A stretch of DNA of 32,496 nucleotides from Burkholderia sp. BCC1644. Its GTDB lineage: Bacteria; Pseudomonadota; Gammaproteobacteria; Burkholderiales; Burkholderiaceae. The stretch lies in the NCBI RefSeq assembly GCF_902833225.1, contig NZ_CADFEI010000035.1:1-32496 (forward strand). Reading direction: 5' to 3'. The notes under the pieces are model-generated. The model searched no databases. It had not been told where the DNA came from and was given only the letters and a program-made list of their open reading frames with translations. This document shows, piece by piece, positions 14,584 to 22,687 of this stretch; within the stretch, counting starts at the first letter, position 1; the number at the start of each line of letters is the position of its first letter. The translations under genes and the position numbers were made by a program.

Positions 14584-15774
14584 ATGACGACTCAGGATCC
14601 GATCGTAATCGTTGGCACGGCGCGTACGCCGATGGGTGGTTTTCAGGGCGACCTGGCGGCGGCCAGCGCGAGCGACCTCGGCGCGGTGGCGATTCGCGCG
14701 GCGCTCGAGCGCGCGAATGTGCCGGCCGAACGCATCGACGAAATCGTGTTCGGCTGCGTGCTGCCGGCCGGCCAGGGCCAGGCGCCGGCACGACAGGCCG
14801 CGCTGAAGGCCGGGCTGCCGCTCGGCGCGGGCGCGACCACGGTCAACAAGATGTGCGGTTCGGGGATGAAGGCCGCGATGTTCGCGCATGACCTGCTGCT
14901 CGCCGGTTCGGCGGCGGTGGCCGTCGCGGGTGGCATGGAGAGCATGACGAATGCGCCGTACCTGCTGCCGAAGGCGCGCGCAGGGATGCGCATGGGGCAC
15001 GGGCAGGTGCTCGACCACATGTTCCTCGACGGGCTCGAAGACGCGTACGAAAAAGGCCGCTTGATGGGCACGTTCGCCGAGGATTGCGCACAGGCGTACC
15101 AGTTCACGCGCGAGGCGCAGGATGCGTTCGCGATCGCATCGCTGACGCGTGCGCAGCGCGCGATCGCCGAAGGGCATTTCGTATCGGAGATCGCGCCGGT
15201 GACCGTGAAGGCCGGCAAGACCGAAAGCGTCGTGTCGATCGACGAGCAGCCGGGCAACGCGAAGCTCGACAAGATTCCGACGCTGAAGCCGGCGTTTCGC
15301 GAAGGTGGCACGGTGACGGCCGCGAACGCGTCGTCGATCTCGGACGGTGCGGCCGCGCTCGTGATGATGCGCCGCTCGGAAGCCGAGCGCCTCGGCCTCA
15401 CGCCGAAAGCCGTGATCGTCGGGCATTCGACGTTTGCGGACAAGCCCGGCCTGTTCGCGACCGCGCCGATCGGCGCGTTGCGCAAGCTGTCGGAGAAAAC
15501 CGGCTGGAACCTGCGCGACGTCGACCTGTTCGAGATCAACGAAGCGTTCGCGGTCGTGCCGATGGCCGCGATGCGCGATCTCGACCTGCCGCACGAGAAG
15601 GTCAACGTGCATGGCGGCGCGTGCGCGCTCGGGCATCCGATCGGCGCATCGGGTGCGCGCGTAATGGTGACGCTGCTGGCCGCGCTCGAAACGTATGGCC
15701 TGAAGCGCGGCGTCGCGTCGCTGTGTATCGGCGGCGGCGAGGCGACGGCGATCGCGATCGAGCGCATCGCGTAA
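14584..15774 (+). CDS. Acetyl-CoA C-acyltransferase (thiolase)
   Basis: A 396-residue thiolase, the usual length. The nucleophile is C91 in NKMCGSGMKA; H351 lies in GGACALGHPIGASGAR; the acid/base C381 lies in LCIGGGEATA; NEAF is at 319-322. It cleaves a 3-ketoacyl-CoA with CoA to release acetyl-CoA, or condenses two acetyl-CoA. Together with the ligase and dehydrogenase it completes the chain from 3-hydroxy acid to 3-hydroxyacyl-CoA, 3-ketoacyl-CoA and acetyl-CoA plus a shorter acyl-CoA. GGAGG lies a few bases upstream of the ATG. A strong intrinsic terminator follows 28 nt after the stop, closing the operon. Whether it is degradative or biosynthetic cannot be told from sequence. Confidence 0.95.
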   Translation: MTTQDPIVIVGTARTPMGGFQGDLAAASASDLGAVAIRAALERANVPAERIDEIVFGCVLPAGQGQAPARQAALKAGLPLGAGATTVNKMCGSGMKAAMFAHDLLLAGSAAVAVAGGMESMTNAPYLLPKARAGMRMGHGQVLDHMFLDGLEDAYEKGRLMGTFAEDCAQAYQFTREAQDAFAIASLTRAQRAIAEGHFVSEIAPVTVKAGKTESVVSIDEQPGNAKLDKIPTLKPAFREGGTVTAANASSISDGAAALVMMRRSEAERLGLTPKAVIVGHSTFADKPGLFATAPIGALRKLSEKTGWNLRDVDLFEINEAFAVVPMAAMRDLDLPHEKVNVHGGACALGHPIGASGARVMVTLLAALETYGLKRGVASLCIGGGEATAIAIERIA

Positions 15775-15802
15775 CGCGTCGCGGATCGCGATCGCTGCAA
15801 CG

Positions 15803-15857
15803 CGGGCGACGGGTATCGCGCAGGGCGGACTTGTGCGCGACCCGTCGCCCGTTTTTT
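15803..15857 (+). terminator. Intrinsic terminator after the thiolase gene
   Basis: A perfect 12-bp stem, CGGGCGACGGGT (15803-15814) with its complement at 15840-15851, encloses a smaller inner helix and is followed by six T residues (15852-15857). The T run overlaps the stop codon of the convergent TetR gene. Minus-strand transcripts meet no T run after the hairpin, so it acts mainly on the plus strand. Confidence 0.88.
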
Positions 15858-16554
15858 ATTCCGGGGATCGCGCGTTCGGCGACACCGCGCCGCATGCGCG
15901 AATCACGAGTTGCACGATCTGCTCGGTCTTCTCGTCGAACGCCTTCTTCGTGAAGGTGCGCTTGCCGCTCAGCGCGCGGATCTGCGCATCGAAATCCGCA
16001 TAGTGCTGCGTGGTCGCCCAGATCAGGTACATCAGCGCATGCGCGTCGATCGGCGCGAGCAGCCCGCGCGCGATCCAGCCGTCGATCACGCTCACGCGCG
16101 TATCGAACCACGGCTTCACGCGTTCCGACAGGATGTCCTGCATGTGCTCCGCGCCGTGGATGATCTCGTTGGCCCAGACCTTCGAGCCGAGCGGGCGCCG
16201 CTGCGACAACGCCATCTTCGCGCGCACGTAGCCGCCGATCGCCTCCACCGGATCGTCACCGGCCTCGAACGAGCCGGCCGCGCGATGCCAGTCCTCGAAC
16301 AGGTCGTCGAGCACGCGGCGGTACAGCGCGAGCTTCGTCGGGAAGTAGTAATGCAGGTTCGCTTTCGGCAAACCGGCGCGTTCCGCGATCATCGCGGTGC
16401 TCGCGCCGTCGAGCCCGCGTTCGGCGAACACGGCCTCCGCACAGGCGAGCAGATGCGCTTCGTTGGACTCGCGGATGTGTGCCTTGCGTCGCCGCAAAGG
16501 GGCGGACGTTTCGTCGCTGTCGGTGGCTTCGGTTGCCGCCTCGTCATGTCTCAT
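15856..16554 (-). CDS. TetR-family regulator, RutR/YcdC-like
   Basis: A 232-residue repressor-type protein. The N-terminal helix-turn-helix at about residues 30-78 reads HLLACAEAVFAERGLDGAST, then MIAERAGLPKANLHYYFPTK, the classical TetR DNA-binding signature. The C-terminal ligand domain (AIGGYVRAKMALSQRRPLGS, WANEIIHGAEHMQDIL, MYLIWATTQHYADFDAQI) matches the YcdC/RutR C-terminal family, whose E. coli member senses uracil and thymine and controls pyrimidine use. It is divergent from the carbamoyl hydrolase gene; a palindrome beside that gene's promoter is its probable operator. The start at 16554 has a GAGGGTAACG stretch upstream. Ligand assignment rests on family and context. Confidence 0.9.
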   Translation of the reverse strand: MRHDEAATEATDSDETSAPLRRRKAHIRESNEAHLLACAEAVFAERGLDGASTAMIAERAGLPKANLHYYFPTKLALYRRVLDDLFEDWHRAAGSFEAGDDPVEAIGGYVRAKMALSQRRPLGSKVWANEIIHGAEHMQDILSERVKPWFDTRVSVIDGWIARGLLAPIDAHALMYLIWATTQHYADFDAQIRALSGKRTFTKKAFDEKTEQIVQLVIRACGAVSPNARSPE

Positions 16555-16703
16555 CGTTACCCTCGCGCGGCGGGCATGCCGCGTTGGGCTTCATTCTAGC
16601 CGCTGATCTACGTCGAGCGCACGCATGGGGATAGCGCGCATCCGCCGCGATGCTGCGCTGCGATGGCACGTTTCTCGCTCTGTAGATTCCGGCAAGAAAG
16701 ACA

Positions 16704-16749
16704 TTGCTTTGGTCATTTTGATCGTCTAAAACCTGTCCAATCGGACAGG
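16704..16749 (+). promoter_or_regulatory. Pyrimidine-operon promoter with TetR-type operator
   Basis: TTGCTT (16704-16709), 17 nt, TAAAAC (16727-16732) form a plausible sigma-70 promoter. Beginning at its last base is the perfect 18-bp palindrome CCTGTCCAATCGGACAGG (16732-16749; 7-bp arms, 4-bp centre). This size and position, covering the start-site region, fit a TetR dimer blocking transcription. The flanking gap at 16555-16909 otherwise contains no gene. Confidence 0.6.
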
Positions 16750-16806
16750 ATTCGACGAGCGGCGGAAACCTTTCGACCGGATTCGTCGGACGAACTTCGC
16801 GAACGA

Positions 16807-16843
16807 TCGGGGCATGCACCGCGCTTGGGCGGCGTTGCCCCGA
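16807..16843 (+). other. 5' leader stem-loop before the carbamoyl hydrolase gene
   Basis: TCGGGGCA (16807-16814) and TGCCCCGA (16836-16843) form a perfect 8-bp stem with an inner CCGC/GCGG helix (16819-16822 with 16829-16832). It lies in the predicted 5' leader, about 60 nt downstream of the operator and 66 nt before the start codon. No T run follows, so it is not an intrinsic terminator; a role in mRNA stability or attenuation is possible. Confidence 0.4.
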
Positions 16844-16909
16844 AACAGGCATGACACGCACCGGCACAGACCGGCTGACGACATTACCGACCCCACAGGA
16901 GCGATACGA

Positions 16910-18190
16910 ATGAATGCGGTATCGGAAACAGTGAAGCGGGCAGCGTTCGACACGTCGATCAAGGTCGACGGGAGGCGGTTGTGGGACAGCCTGATGGAAG
17001 TCGCGAAGATCGGCGCAACGCCGAAAGGCGGCGTGTGCCGCCTCGCGCTGACCGATCTCGACAAGGCCGGCCGCGACCTGATCGTCGGCTGGGCGAAGGC
17101 CGCCGGCTGCACGGTGACGGTCGATACGATGGGCAACGTGTTCATGCGCCGCGCGGGCCGCGTGGCCGACGCGGCGCCGGTCGTCACGGGCTCGCACGCG
17201 GATTCGCAGCCGACCGGCGGCCGCTTCGACGGCATCTACGGCGTGCTTGGCGGCCTCGAGGTGATTCGCAGTCTCAACGATCACGGGATCGAGACCGAGC
17301 ATCCGGTCGAGGTCGTGATCTGGACCAACGAGGAAGGCTCGCGCTTCGCACCCGCGATGGTCGCGTCCGGCGTGTTCGCCGGCGTGTTCCCGCTCGAATA
17401 CGGGCTGTCGCGCAAGGACGTGGACGGCAAGACGATCGGCGAGGAACTGGCGCGCATCGGCTATGCGGGCGACGTGCCGTGCGGCGGGCGCAAGCTGCAT
17501 GCGGCGTTCGAGCTGCATATCGAACAGGGGCCGATTCTCGAAGCGGAATGCAAGACGATCGGTGTCGTCACCGACGCGCAAGGGCAGCGCTGGTACGAGA
17601 TCACGTTCACCGGCCAGGAAGCGCATGCGGGGCCGACGCCGATGCCGCGTCGCCGCGATGCGCTGCTCGGCGCGGCGCGCGTGGTCGATCTCGTCAACCG
17701 GATCGGCCTCGATCATGCACCGTTCGGCTGCGCGACGGTCGGCATGATGCAGGTACACCCGAACTCGCGCAACGTGATTCCGGGCCGCGTGTTCTTCACC
17801 GTCGACTTCCGGCATCCGGACGACGCCGTGCTCGCGAAGATGGATGCTGCGCTGCGCGACGGTGTCGCGCGCATCGCGGCCGACATCGGGCTCGAAACGG
17901 AACTCGAGCAGATCTTCTATTACAAGCCGGTCGCGTTCGATGCCGCGTGCGTCGAAGCCGTGCGTGGCGCGGCCGATCGCTTCGGCTACTCGCATCGCAA
18001 CATCGTGTCGGGCGCAGGGCACGACGCATGTTATCTGGCTCAGGTCGCGCCGACATCGATGGTGTTCGTGCCGTGTGTCGACGGCATCAGCCACAACGAG
18101 ATCGAGGACGCGACGCCCGCATGGATCGAGGCCGGCGCGAACGTGCTGCTGCACGCGATGCTGTCGCGCGCATGCGAGCCGGCTTCATGA
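16910..18190 (+). CDS. N-carbamoyl-beta-alanine / N-carbamoyl-amino-acid amidohydrolase
   Basis: A 426-residue M20-family zinc amidohydrolase (AmaB/HyuC/PydC group). It would hydrolyse N-carbamoyl-beta-alanine or N-carbamoyl-beta-aminoisobutyrate to the beta-amino acid, CO2 and ammonia, the last step of reductive pyrimidine breakdown. Metal-site motifs are GSHADSQPTGGRFDG (H96, D107), WTNEEGSRF (E141/E142), ELHIEQGPIL (H203) and the C-terminal GISHNE histidine. The dimerisation/substrate domain starts with QEAHAGPTPMPRRRDAL. The ATG at 16910 has AGGAG 8 nt upstream; the longer frame to 16814 lies in the leader. It is the first gene after the operator-bearing promoter and precedes preT by 127 nt. 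Family members also use hydantoin-derived N-carbamoyl amino acids; context favours the pyrimidine role. Confidence 0.93.
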   Translation: MNAVSETVKRAAFDTSIKVDGRRLWDSLMEVAKIGATPKGGVCRLALTDLDKAGRDLIVGWAKAAGCTVTVDTMGNVFMRRAGRVADAAPVVTGSHADSQPTGGRFDGIYGVLGGLEVIRSLNDHGIETEHPVEVVIWTNEEGSRFAPAMVASGVFAGVFPLEYGLSRKDVDGKTIGEELARIGYAGDVPCGGRKLHAAFELHIEQGPILEAECKTIGVVTDAQGQRWYEITFTGQEAHAGPTPMPRRRDALLGAARVVDLVNRIGLDHAPFGCATVGMMQVHPNSRNVIPGRVFFTVDFRHPDDAVLAKMDAALRDGVARIAADIGLETELEQIFYYKPVAFDAACVEAVRGAADRFGYSHRNIVSGAGHDACYLAQVAPTSMVFVPCVDGISHNEIEDATPAWIEAGANVLLHAMLSRACEPAS

Positions 18191-18317
18191 CGCATCGACC
18201 GTAGCAGCCCGGAGGCTGCGTATCGCCTGACTACAGGATTCCTCAGCATGACCGCCCCGACTGTGCATTCGCAGCCGGCGGGGACGGCTTTGTCTCCACT
18301 CAGTCGAAGGAACGCGT
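18191..18317 (+). other. Gap with small hairpin between carbamoyl hydrolase and preT
   Basis: A perfect 6-bp hairpin, GCAGCC-CGGA-GGCTGC (18204-18219), starts 14 nt after the stop codon, without a T run. No promoter is evident. AAGGAA (18307-18312), 5 nt before ATG 18318, is the preT ribosome-binding site. An ATG at 18248 opens a frame that overlaps preT, but its composition is that of a shadow. Confidence 0.35.
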
Positions 18318-19655
18318 ATGACCACCAAGCCAACCGGCGATATCGCCGCGCATCGCCTGTCGTCCACGCAACTCTCGTGCGAATTCTCCGATATCGCGCC
18401 GCTGCTCGATCCGACCGCCGCCGCAGCCGCCGCGAGCCGCTGCCACTACTGCTACGACGCGCCGTGCGTGCAGGCGTGCCCGACGCAGATCGACATCCCG
18501 AGCTTCATCCGCAAGATCGGCAACGGTAACCTGAAGGGCGCCGCGACCGACATCCTCTCCGCGAATCCGCTCGGCGGGATGTGCGCACGCGTGTGCCCGA
18601 CCGAGATCCTGTGCGAAGGCGCGTGCGTGCGGAATCACCAGGATGCGCAGCCCGTCGCGATCGGCGCGCTGCAGCGGCATGCGACCGACTGGGCGATGGA
18701 GACCGGCGCGGTGCAGTTCCGGCGCGCGCCCGAGACGGGCCGCCACGTCGCGGTGGTCGGCGCAGGGCCGGCCGGGCTCGCGTGCGCGCACCGGCTCGCG
18801 CTGGCCGGGCATCGCGTCACGCTGTTCGATGCGCGCCCGAAGGCCGGCGGCCTCAACGAATACGGGATCGCCGCATACAAGACGGTCGACGATTTCGCGC
18901 AGCGCGAAGTCGAGTGGCTGCTGTCGGTGGGCGGCATCACGCTGGAAACGGGCGTCGCGCTCGGACGCGACGTGACGCTCGACGCGCTGCGCGAGCAGCA
19001 CGACGCGGTGTTCCTCGCGATGGGCCTCGGCGGCGTGCGGGCGCTCGCGATCGACGGCGAGCAACTCGGCGGCGTGATGAACGCGGTCGACTTCATCGAA
19101 CAGGTGCGGCAGGCCGACGGGCTCGAGAACGTGCCGGTCGGGCGGCGCGTGGTCGTGATCGGCGGCGGCAATACGGCCATCGATGCGTCCGTGCAGAGCC
19201 GCAAGCTCGGCGCCGAGCGCGTGACGATGGTGTATCGGCGCGGCGTCGACGCGATGAGCGCGACGTGGGCCGAGCGCGAATTTGCGCAGAAGAGCGGCGT
19301 GGCGCTCGTCACGCACGCGAAGCCCGTGCGCATCGCGGGCGCGAACGGGCAGGTGACGGGCGTCGAATTCGAAGCCGCATCGGGCGAGCGCTTCACCGTC
19401 GATGCGGACATGGTGCTGAAGGCGATCGGCCAGACGCTGGCGCCTGACGGTGTCGCGGCCGCGTTGCTGACGGCCGACGGCACGCGCATCGCGGTGGAGG
19501 CGGACGGGCGCACGGCGCTGCCCGACGTGTGGGCCGGCGGCGATTGCGCGGCGACGGACGGCGTCGACCTCACGGTGCAGGCCGTGCAGGACGGCAAGCG
19601 CGCGGCCGCGTCGATCGACGCGGCGCTCGCCGCACGCGACGCGAAGGCGGCCTGA
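18318..19655 (+). CDS. preT: NAD-dependent dihydropyrimidine dehydrogenase, PreT subunit
   Basis: A 445-residue flavoprotein subunit. With PreA it reduces uracil and thymine to dihydrouracil and dihydrothymine, taking electrons from NAD(P)H. The N-terminal Fe-S region has cysteines C42, C45, C50, C54 and C89, C93, C99, C103, matching the two N-terminal clusters of dihydropyrimidine dehydrogenase and of glutamate synthase small subunits. The FAD motif is VVGAGPAGLACAHRLA (near 147-162) and the nucleotide motif is VVVIGGGNTAIDAS (near 276-290). A C-terminal VWAGGDC motif contacts FAD. The length matches bacterial PreT. The gene lies 54 nt before preA in the same direction. Confidence 0.94.
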   Translation: MTTKPTGDIAAHRLSSTQLSCEFSDIAPLLDPTAAAAAASRCHYCYDAPCVQACPTQIDIPSFIRKIGNGNLKGAATDILSANPLGGMCARVCPTEILCEGACVRNHQDAQPVAIGALQRHATDWAMETGAVQFRRAPETGRHVAVVGAGPAGLACAHRLALAGHRVTLFDARPKAGGLNEYGIAAYKTVDDFAQREVEWLLSVGGITLETGVALGRDVTLDALREQHDAVFLAMGLGGVRALAIDGEQLGGVMNAVDFIEQVRQADGLENVPVGRRVVVIGGGNTAIDASVQSRKLGAERVTMVYRRGVDAMSATWAEREFAQKSGVALVTHAKPVRIAGANGQVTGVEFEAASGERFTVDADMVLKAIGQTLAPDGVAAALLTADGTRIAVEADGRTALPDVWAGGDCAATDGVDLTVQAVQDGKRAAASIDAALAARDAKAA

Positions 19656-19709
19656 GCGCACGGCGTACCCGAGCACACCGATCACGACCCCATTCTCACG
19701 GAGCCGAAC

Positions 19710-21023
19710 ATGGCCGACCTTCGCTGCACCATCGCAGGCATTACCTCGCCGAATCCCTTCTGGCTCGCGTCCGCGCCGCCGACCGACAAGGCCTATAACG
19801 TCAACCGCGCATTCGAGGCGGGCTGGGGCGGCGTTGTCTGGAAGACGCTCGGGCTCGATCCGCACGTCGTCAACGTCAGTTCGCGCTACGGCGCTGTGCA
19901 GTGGAACGGTCAGCGCATGGCGGGGCTGAACAACATCGAGCTGATCACCGACCGTCCGCTCGACGTGAACCTGAGAGAGATCGCGCAGGTGAAGCGCGAC
20001 TGGCCGGATCGTGCGCTGATCGTATCGCTGATGGTGCCGTGCAACGAACGCGACTGGAAATGGATCCTGCCGCTCGTCGAGGATACGGGGGCCGACGCGG
20101 TGGAGCTGAACTTCGGCTGCCCGCACGGGATGAGCGAGCGCGGAATGGGCGCGGCCGTCGGGCAGGTGCCCGAATATGTCGAGATGGTCACGCGCTGGGT
20201 GAAGGAGGGCACGAAGCTGCCGTGCCTCGTGAAGCTCACGCCGAACATCAGCGACATCCGGATGGGGTCGCGCGCCGCGTACAAGGGCGGCGCGGACGGC
20301 GTGTCGCTGATCAACACGATCAACTCGATCGTCGCGGTCGATCTCGACCACATGGCGCCGATGCCGACCGTCGACGGCAAGGGCACGCATGGCGGTTATT
20401 GCGGCCCGGCAGTCAAGCCGATCGCGCTGAACATGGTGGCCGAGATCGCGCGCGATCCGGAAACGCCGGACCTGCCGATCTCGGGCATCGGAGGCATCTC
20501 GTCGTGGCGCGACGCGGCCGAGTTCATGGTGCTCGGCGCCGGCAGCGTGCAGGTGTGCACCGCCGCGATGCATTATGGATTCCGGATCGTGTCGGACCTC
20601 GCCGACGGGCTGTCGAACTGGATGGACGAGAAGGGCTACGCGACGCTCGACGACATCCGCGGCCGCGCGGTGCCGAACGTCACCGACTGGAAATACCTGA
20701 ACCTGAAGTACGACATCAAGGCGCGCATCGATCAGGACCGCTGCATTCAGTGCGGACTGTGCCATATCGCGTGCGAGGACACGTCGCACCAGGCGATCAC
20801 GGCGACGAAGGACGGCGTGCGGCACTTCGAAGTGGTCGATTCGGAATGTGTCGGGTGCAATCTTTGCATGCACGTGTGTCCGGTCGAGCAATGCATCACG
20901 ATGGAGCGTGTCGATTCGGGCGACTACGCGAACTGGACCACGCATCCGAACAATCCGGCGAGCGCGGATGCGGGTGCAGGTGCGGCGGCGGCACCCGAGA
21001 AGCACGCGAAGAAGGCGGCCTGA
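19710..21023 (+). CDS. preA: NAD-dependent dihydropyrimidine dehydrogenase, PreA subunit
   Basis: A 437-residue FMN-binding TIM-barrel subunit that reduces the pyrimidine ring. ELNFGCPHGMSERGMG contains N134 and C137, matching the asparagine and catalytic cysteine of mammalian dihydropyrimidine dehydrogenase (N668, C671). KLTPNISD, SLINTINSI and ISGIGGISSW line the FMN site. Two 4Fe-4S motifs stand at the C-terminus: C345-x2-C348-x2-C351-x3-C355 and C380-x2-C383-x2-C386-x3-C390-P. The first ends in CED rather than CP, as in this family. A low-complexity Ala/Gly/Lys tail follows (~415-437). GGAG (19700-19703) lies 6 nt before the ATG. A strong terminator follows directly, although the pathway genes continue downstream. 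Confidence 0.95.
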   Translation: MADLRCTIAGITSPNPFWLASAPPTDKAYNVNRAFEAGWGGVVWKTLGLDPHVVNVSSRYGAVQWNGQRMAGLNNIELITDRPLDVNLREIAQVKRDWPDRALIVSLMVPCNERDWKWILPLVEDTGADAVELNFGCPHGMSERGMGAAVGQVPEYVEMVTRWVKEGTKLPCLVKLTPNISDIRMGSRAAYKGGADGVSLINTINSIVAVDLDHMAPMPTVDGKGTHGGYCGPAVKPIALNMVAEIARDPETPDLPISGIGGISSWRDAAEFMVLGAGSVQVCTAAMHYGFRIVSDLADGLSNWMDEKGYATLDDIRGRAVPNVTDWKYLNLKYDIKARIDQDRCIQCGLCHIACEDTSHQAITATKDGVRHFEVVDSECVGCNLCMHVCPVEQCITMERVDSGDYANWTTHPNNPASADAGAGAAAAPEKHAKKAA

Positions 21024-21031
21024 CCGGCGTC

Positions 21032-21064
21032 CGGCGGCGCGGAATTTTCTGCGCCGCCGTTTTT
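21032..21064 (+). terminator. Intrinsic terminator between preA and the permease
   Basis: A perfect 9-bp stem, CGGCGGCGC (21032-21040) with GCGCCGCCG (21051-21059), is followed by five T residues (21060-21064). It sits 8 nt after the preA stop and 63 nt before the next gene, which runs in the same direction. It should lower, or condition, read-through into the permease and dihydropyrimidinase genes. Confidence 0.85.
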
Positions 21065-21126
21065 CGTTACCCCCTGGGCCGGCATCGCACGATGCCGGCG
21101 CTGACGTTTTGCGTGGAGTGCGATCG

Positions 21127-22635
21127 ATGAAATCCGCAGCGAATCCCGCCGATCCCGACAGCGCCGCGGCGCACGGCGGCAGCCTGTACAACGACGACCT
21201 CGCGCCGACGACGCCGGCGCAGCGCACGTGGAAGTGGTATCACTTCGCGGCGCTGTGGGTCGGGATGGTGATGAACATCGCGTCGTACATGCTCGCGGCC
21301 GGGCTGATCCAGGAAGGCATGTCGCCGTGGCAGGCGGTGACGACGGTGCTGCTCGGCAACCTGATCGTGCTCGTGCCGATGCTGCTGATCGGCCATGCGG
21401 GCGCGAAGCACGGGATTCCGTACGCGGTGCTCGTGCGCGCGTCGTTCGGCACGCAGGGCGCGAAGCTGCCGGCGCTGTTGCGCGCGATCGTCGCATGCGG
21501 CTGGTACGGGATCCAGACCTGGCTCGGCGGCAGCGCGATCTACACGCTGCTGAACATCCTGACCGGCAACGCGCTGCACGGCGCGGCGCTGCCGGTCGTC
21601 GGCATCGGATTCGGGCAGCTCGCGTGCTTCCTCGTGTTCTGGGCGCTGCAGATCTACTTCATCTGGCACGGCACCGATTCGATCCGCTGGCTCGAAAGCT
21701 GGTCCGCGCCGATCAAGGTCGTGATGTGCGTGGCGCTCGTCTGGTGGGCGACGTCGAAGGCCGGCGGGTTCGGCTCGATGCTGTCGGCGCCGTCGCAGTT
21801 CGCGGCCGGCGGCAAGAAGGCCGGGCTGTTCTGGGCGACGTTCTGGCCGGGCCTGACCGCGATGGTCGGCTTCTGGGCGACGCTCGCGCTGAACATTCCC
21901 GATTTCACGCGCTTCGCGCATTCGCAGCGCGACCAGATGATCGGGCAGTCGATCGGGCTGCCGCTGCCGATGGCACTGCTGTCGGTGGTATCGGTCGTCG
22001 TGACGTCGGCCACCGTCGTGATCTACGGCAACGCGATCTGGGATCCGATCGACCTGACGAGCCGGATGACGGGGATCGGCGTGGGCATCGCGCTCGTGAT
22101 TCTCACGCTCGACACGATGTGCTGCAACCTCGCCGCGAATCTGGTCGGTCCCGCGTACGACTTCTCGAGCCTGTGGCCGAAAGCCATCTCGTACCGCACC
22201 GGCGGGATGATTACCGCGACGATCGCGATCGTGATGATGCCGTGGAAGATCCTCGCGACGACGGACGGCTACATCTTCACCTGGCTCGTCGGTTATTCGG
22301 CGCTGCTCGGGCCCGTCGCGGGCATCCTGATGGTCGACTACTTCCTGATTCGCGGCACGCAGCTCGATACGCGCGCGCTGTTCGACGAACGCGGCGGCTT
22401 CAGCTACGCGCGCGGCTGGAACCCGGCCGCGCTGGCCGCGCTCGCGGTCGGCGTGCTGCCGAACCTGCCCGGCTTCCTGCACACGGCATTTCCGGCGTCG
22501 TTCCCGAACGTGCCGGCCTTCTTCAACACGCTTTATACGTACGCGTGGTTCGTCGGCCTCGTGCTGGCGTCGTGCGTGTACGGCACCTGGATGAAGTGGC
22601 GCGCCGGACAGCGCGCGCAGATCGCGAGCGCATGA
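21127..22635 (+). CDS. NCS1-family permease, hydantoin/allantoin/uracil type
   Basis: A 502-residue inner-membrane symporter with about 12 hydrophobic segments, of the Mhp1/PucI/FurE branch and distinct from the CodB-like permease at 9381. The signature is FAALWVGMVMNIASYMLAAG, HAGAKHGIPYAVLVRASFGT and ACGWYGIQTWLGG. W126 and Q130 in the last motif match the Mhp1 substrate-stacking tryptophan and hydrogen-bonding glutamine. NIPDFTRFAHSQ and CNLAANLVGPAYDFSSLWPK are further family motifs. GGAG (21115-21118) is 8 nt before the ATG at 21127; the longer frame runs out of frame through preA. Lying between preA and the dihydropyrimidinase gene, it probably imports uracil, thymine, dihydropyrimidine or hydantoin. 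Confidence 0.93.
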   Translation: MKSAANPADPDSAAAHGGSLYNDDLAPTTPAQRTWKWYHFAALWVGMVMNIASYMLAAGLIQEGMSPWQAVTTVLLGNLIVLVPMLLIGHAGAKHGIPYAVLVRASFGTQGAKLPALLRAIVACGWYGIQTWLGGSAIYTLLNILTGNALHGAALPVVGIGFGQLACFLVFWALQIYFIWHGTDSIRWLESWSAPIKVVMCVALVWWATSKAGGFGSMLSAPSQFAAGGKKAGLFWATFWPGLTAMVGFWATLALNIPDFTRFAHSQRDQMIGQSIGLPLPMALLSVVSVVVTSATVVIYGNAIWDPIDLTSRMTGIGVGIALVILTLDTMCCNLAANLVGPAYDFSSLWPKAISYRTGGMITATIAIVMMPWKILATTDGYIFTWLVGYSALLGPVAGILMVDYFLIRGTQLDTRALFDERGGFSYARGWNPAALAALAVGVLPNLPGFLHTAFPASFPNVPAFFNTLYTYAWFVGLVLASCVYGTWMKWRAGQRAQIASA

Positions 22636-22687
22636 CGCGCGAGAGGCGTGTGGTGCGGCACCCGACAGTCAACGAGGAGGCAACCAA

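Noticed and set aside
12054..14585. Minus-strand open frame of 843 codons opposite the ligase and dehydrogenase genes
   Set aside because: It spans two genes and their junction on the other strand, and its composition is that of an antisense shadow.
18248..18529. Small plus-strand frame just before preT
   Set aside because: It overlaps preT out of frame, and its translation after the overlap is the Arg-rich shadow of preT.
18300..21227. Minus-strand open frame of 975 codons opposite preT and preA
   Set aside because: Low-complexity Arg/His/Ala-rich translation with no domain motifs, exactly antisense to two well-supported enzyme genes.
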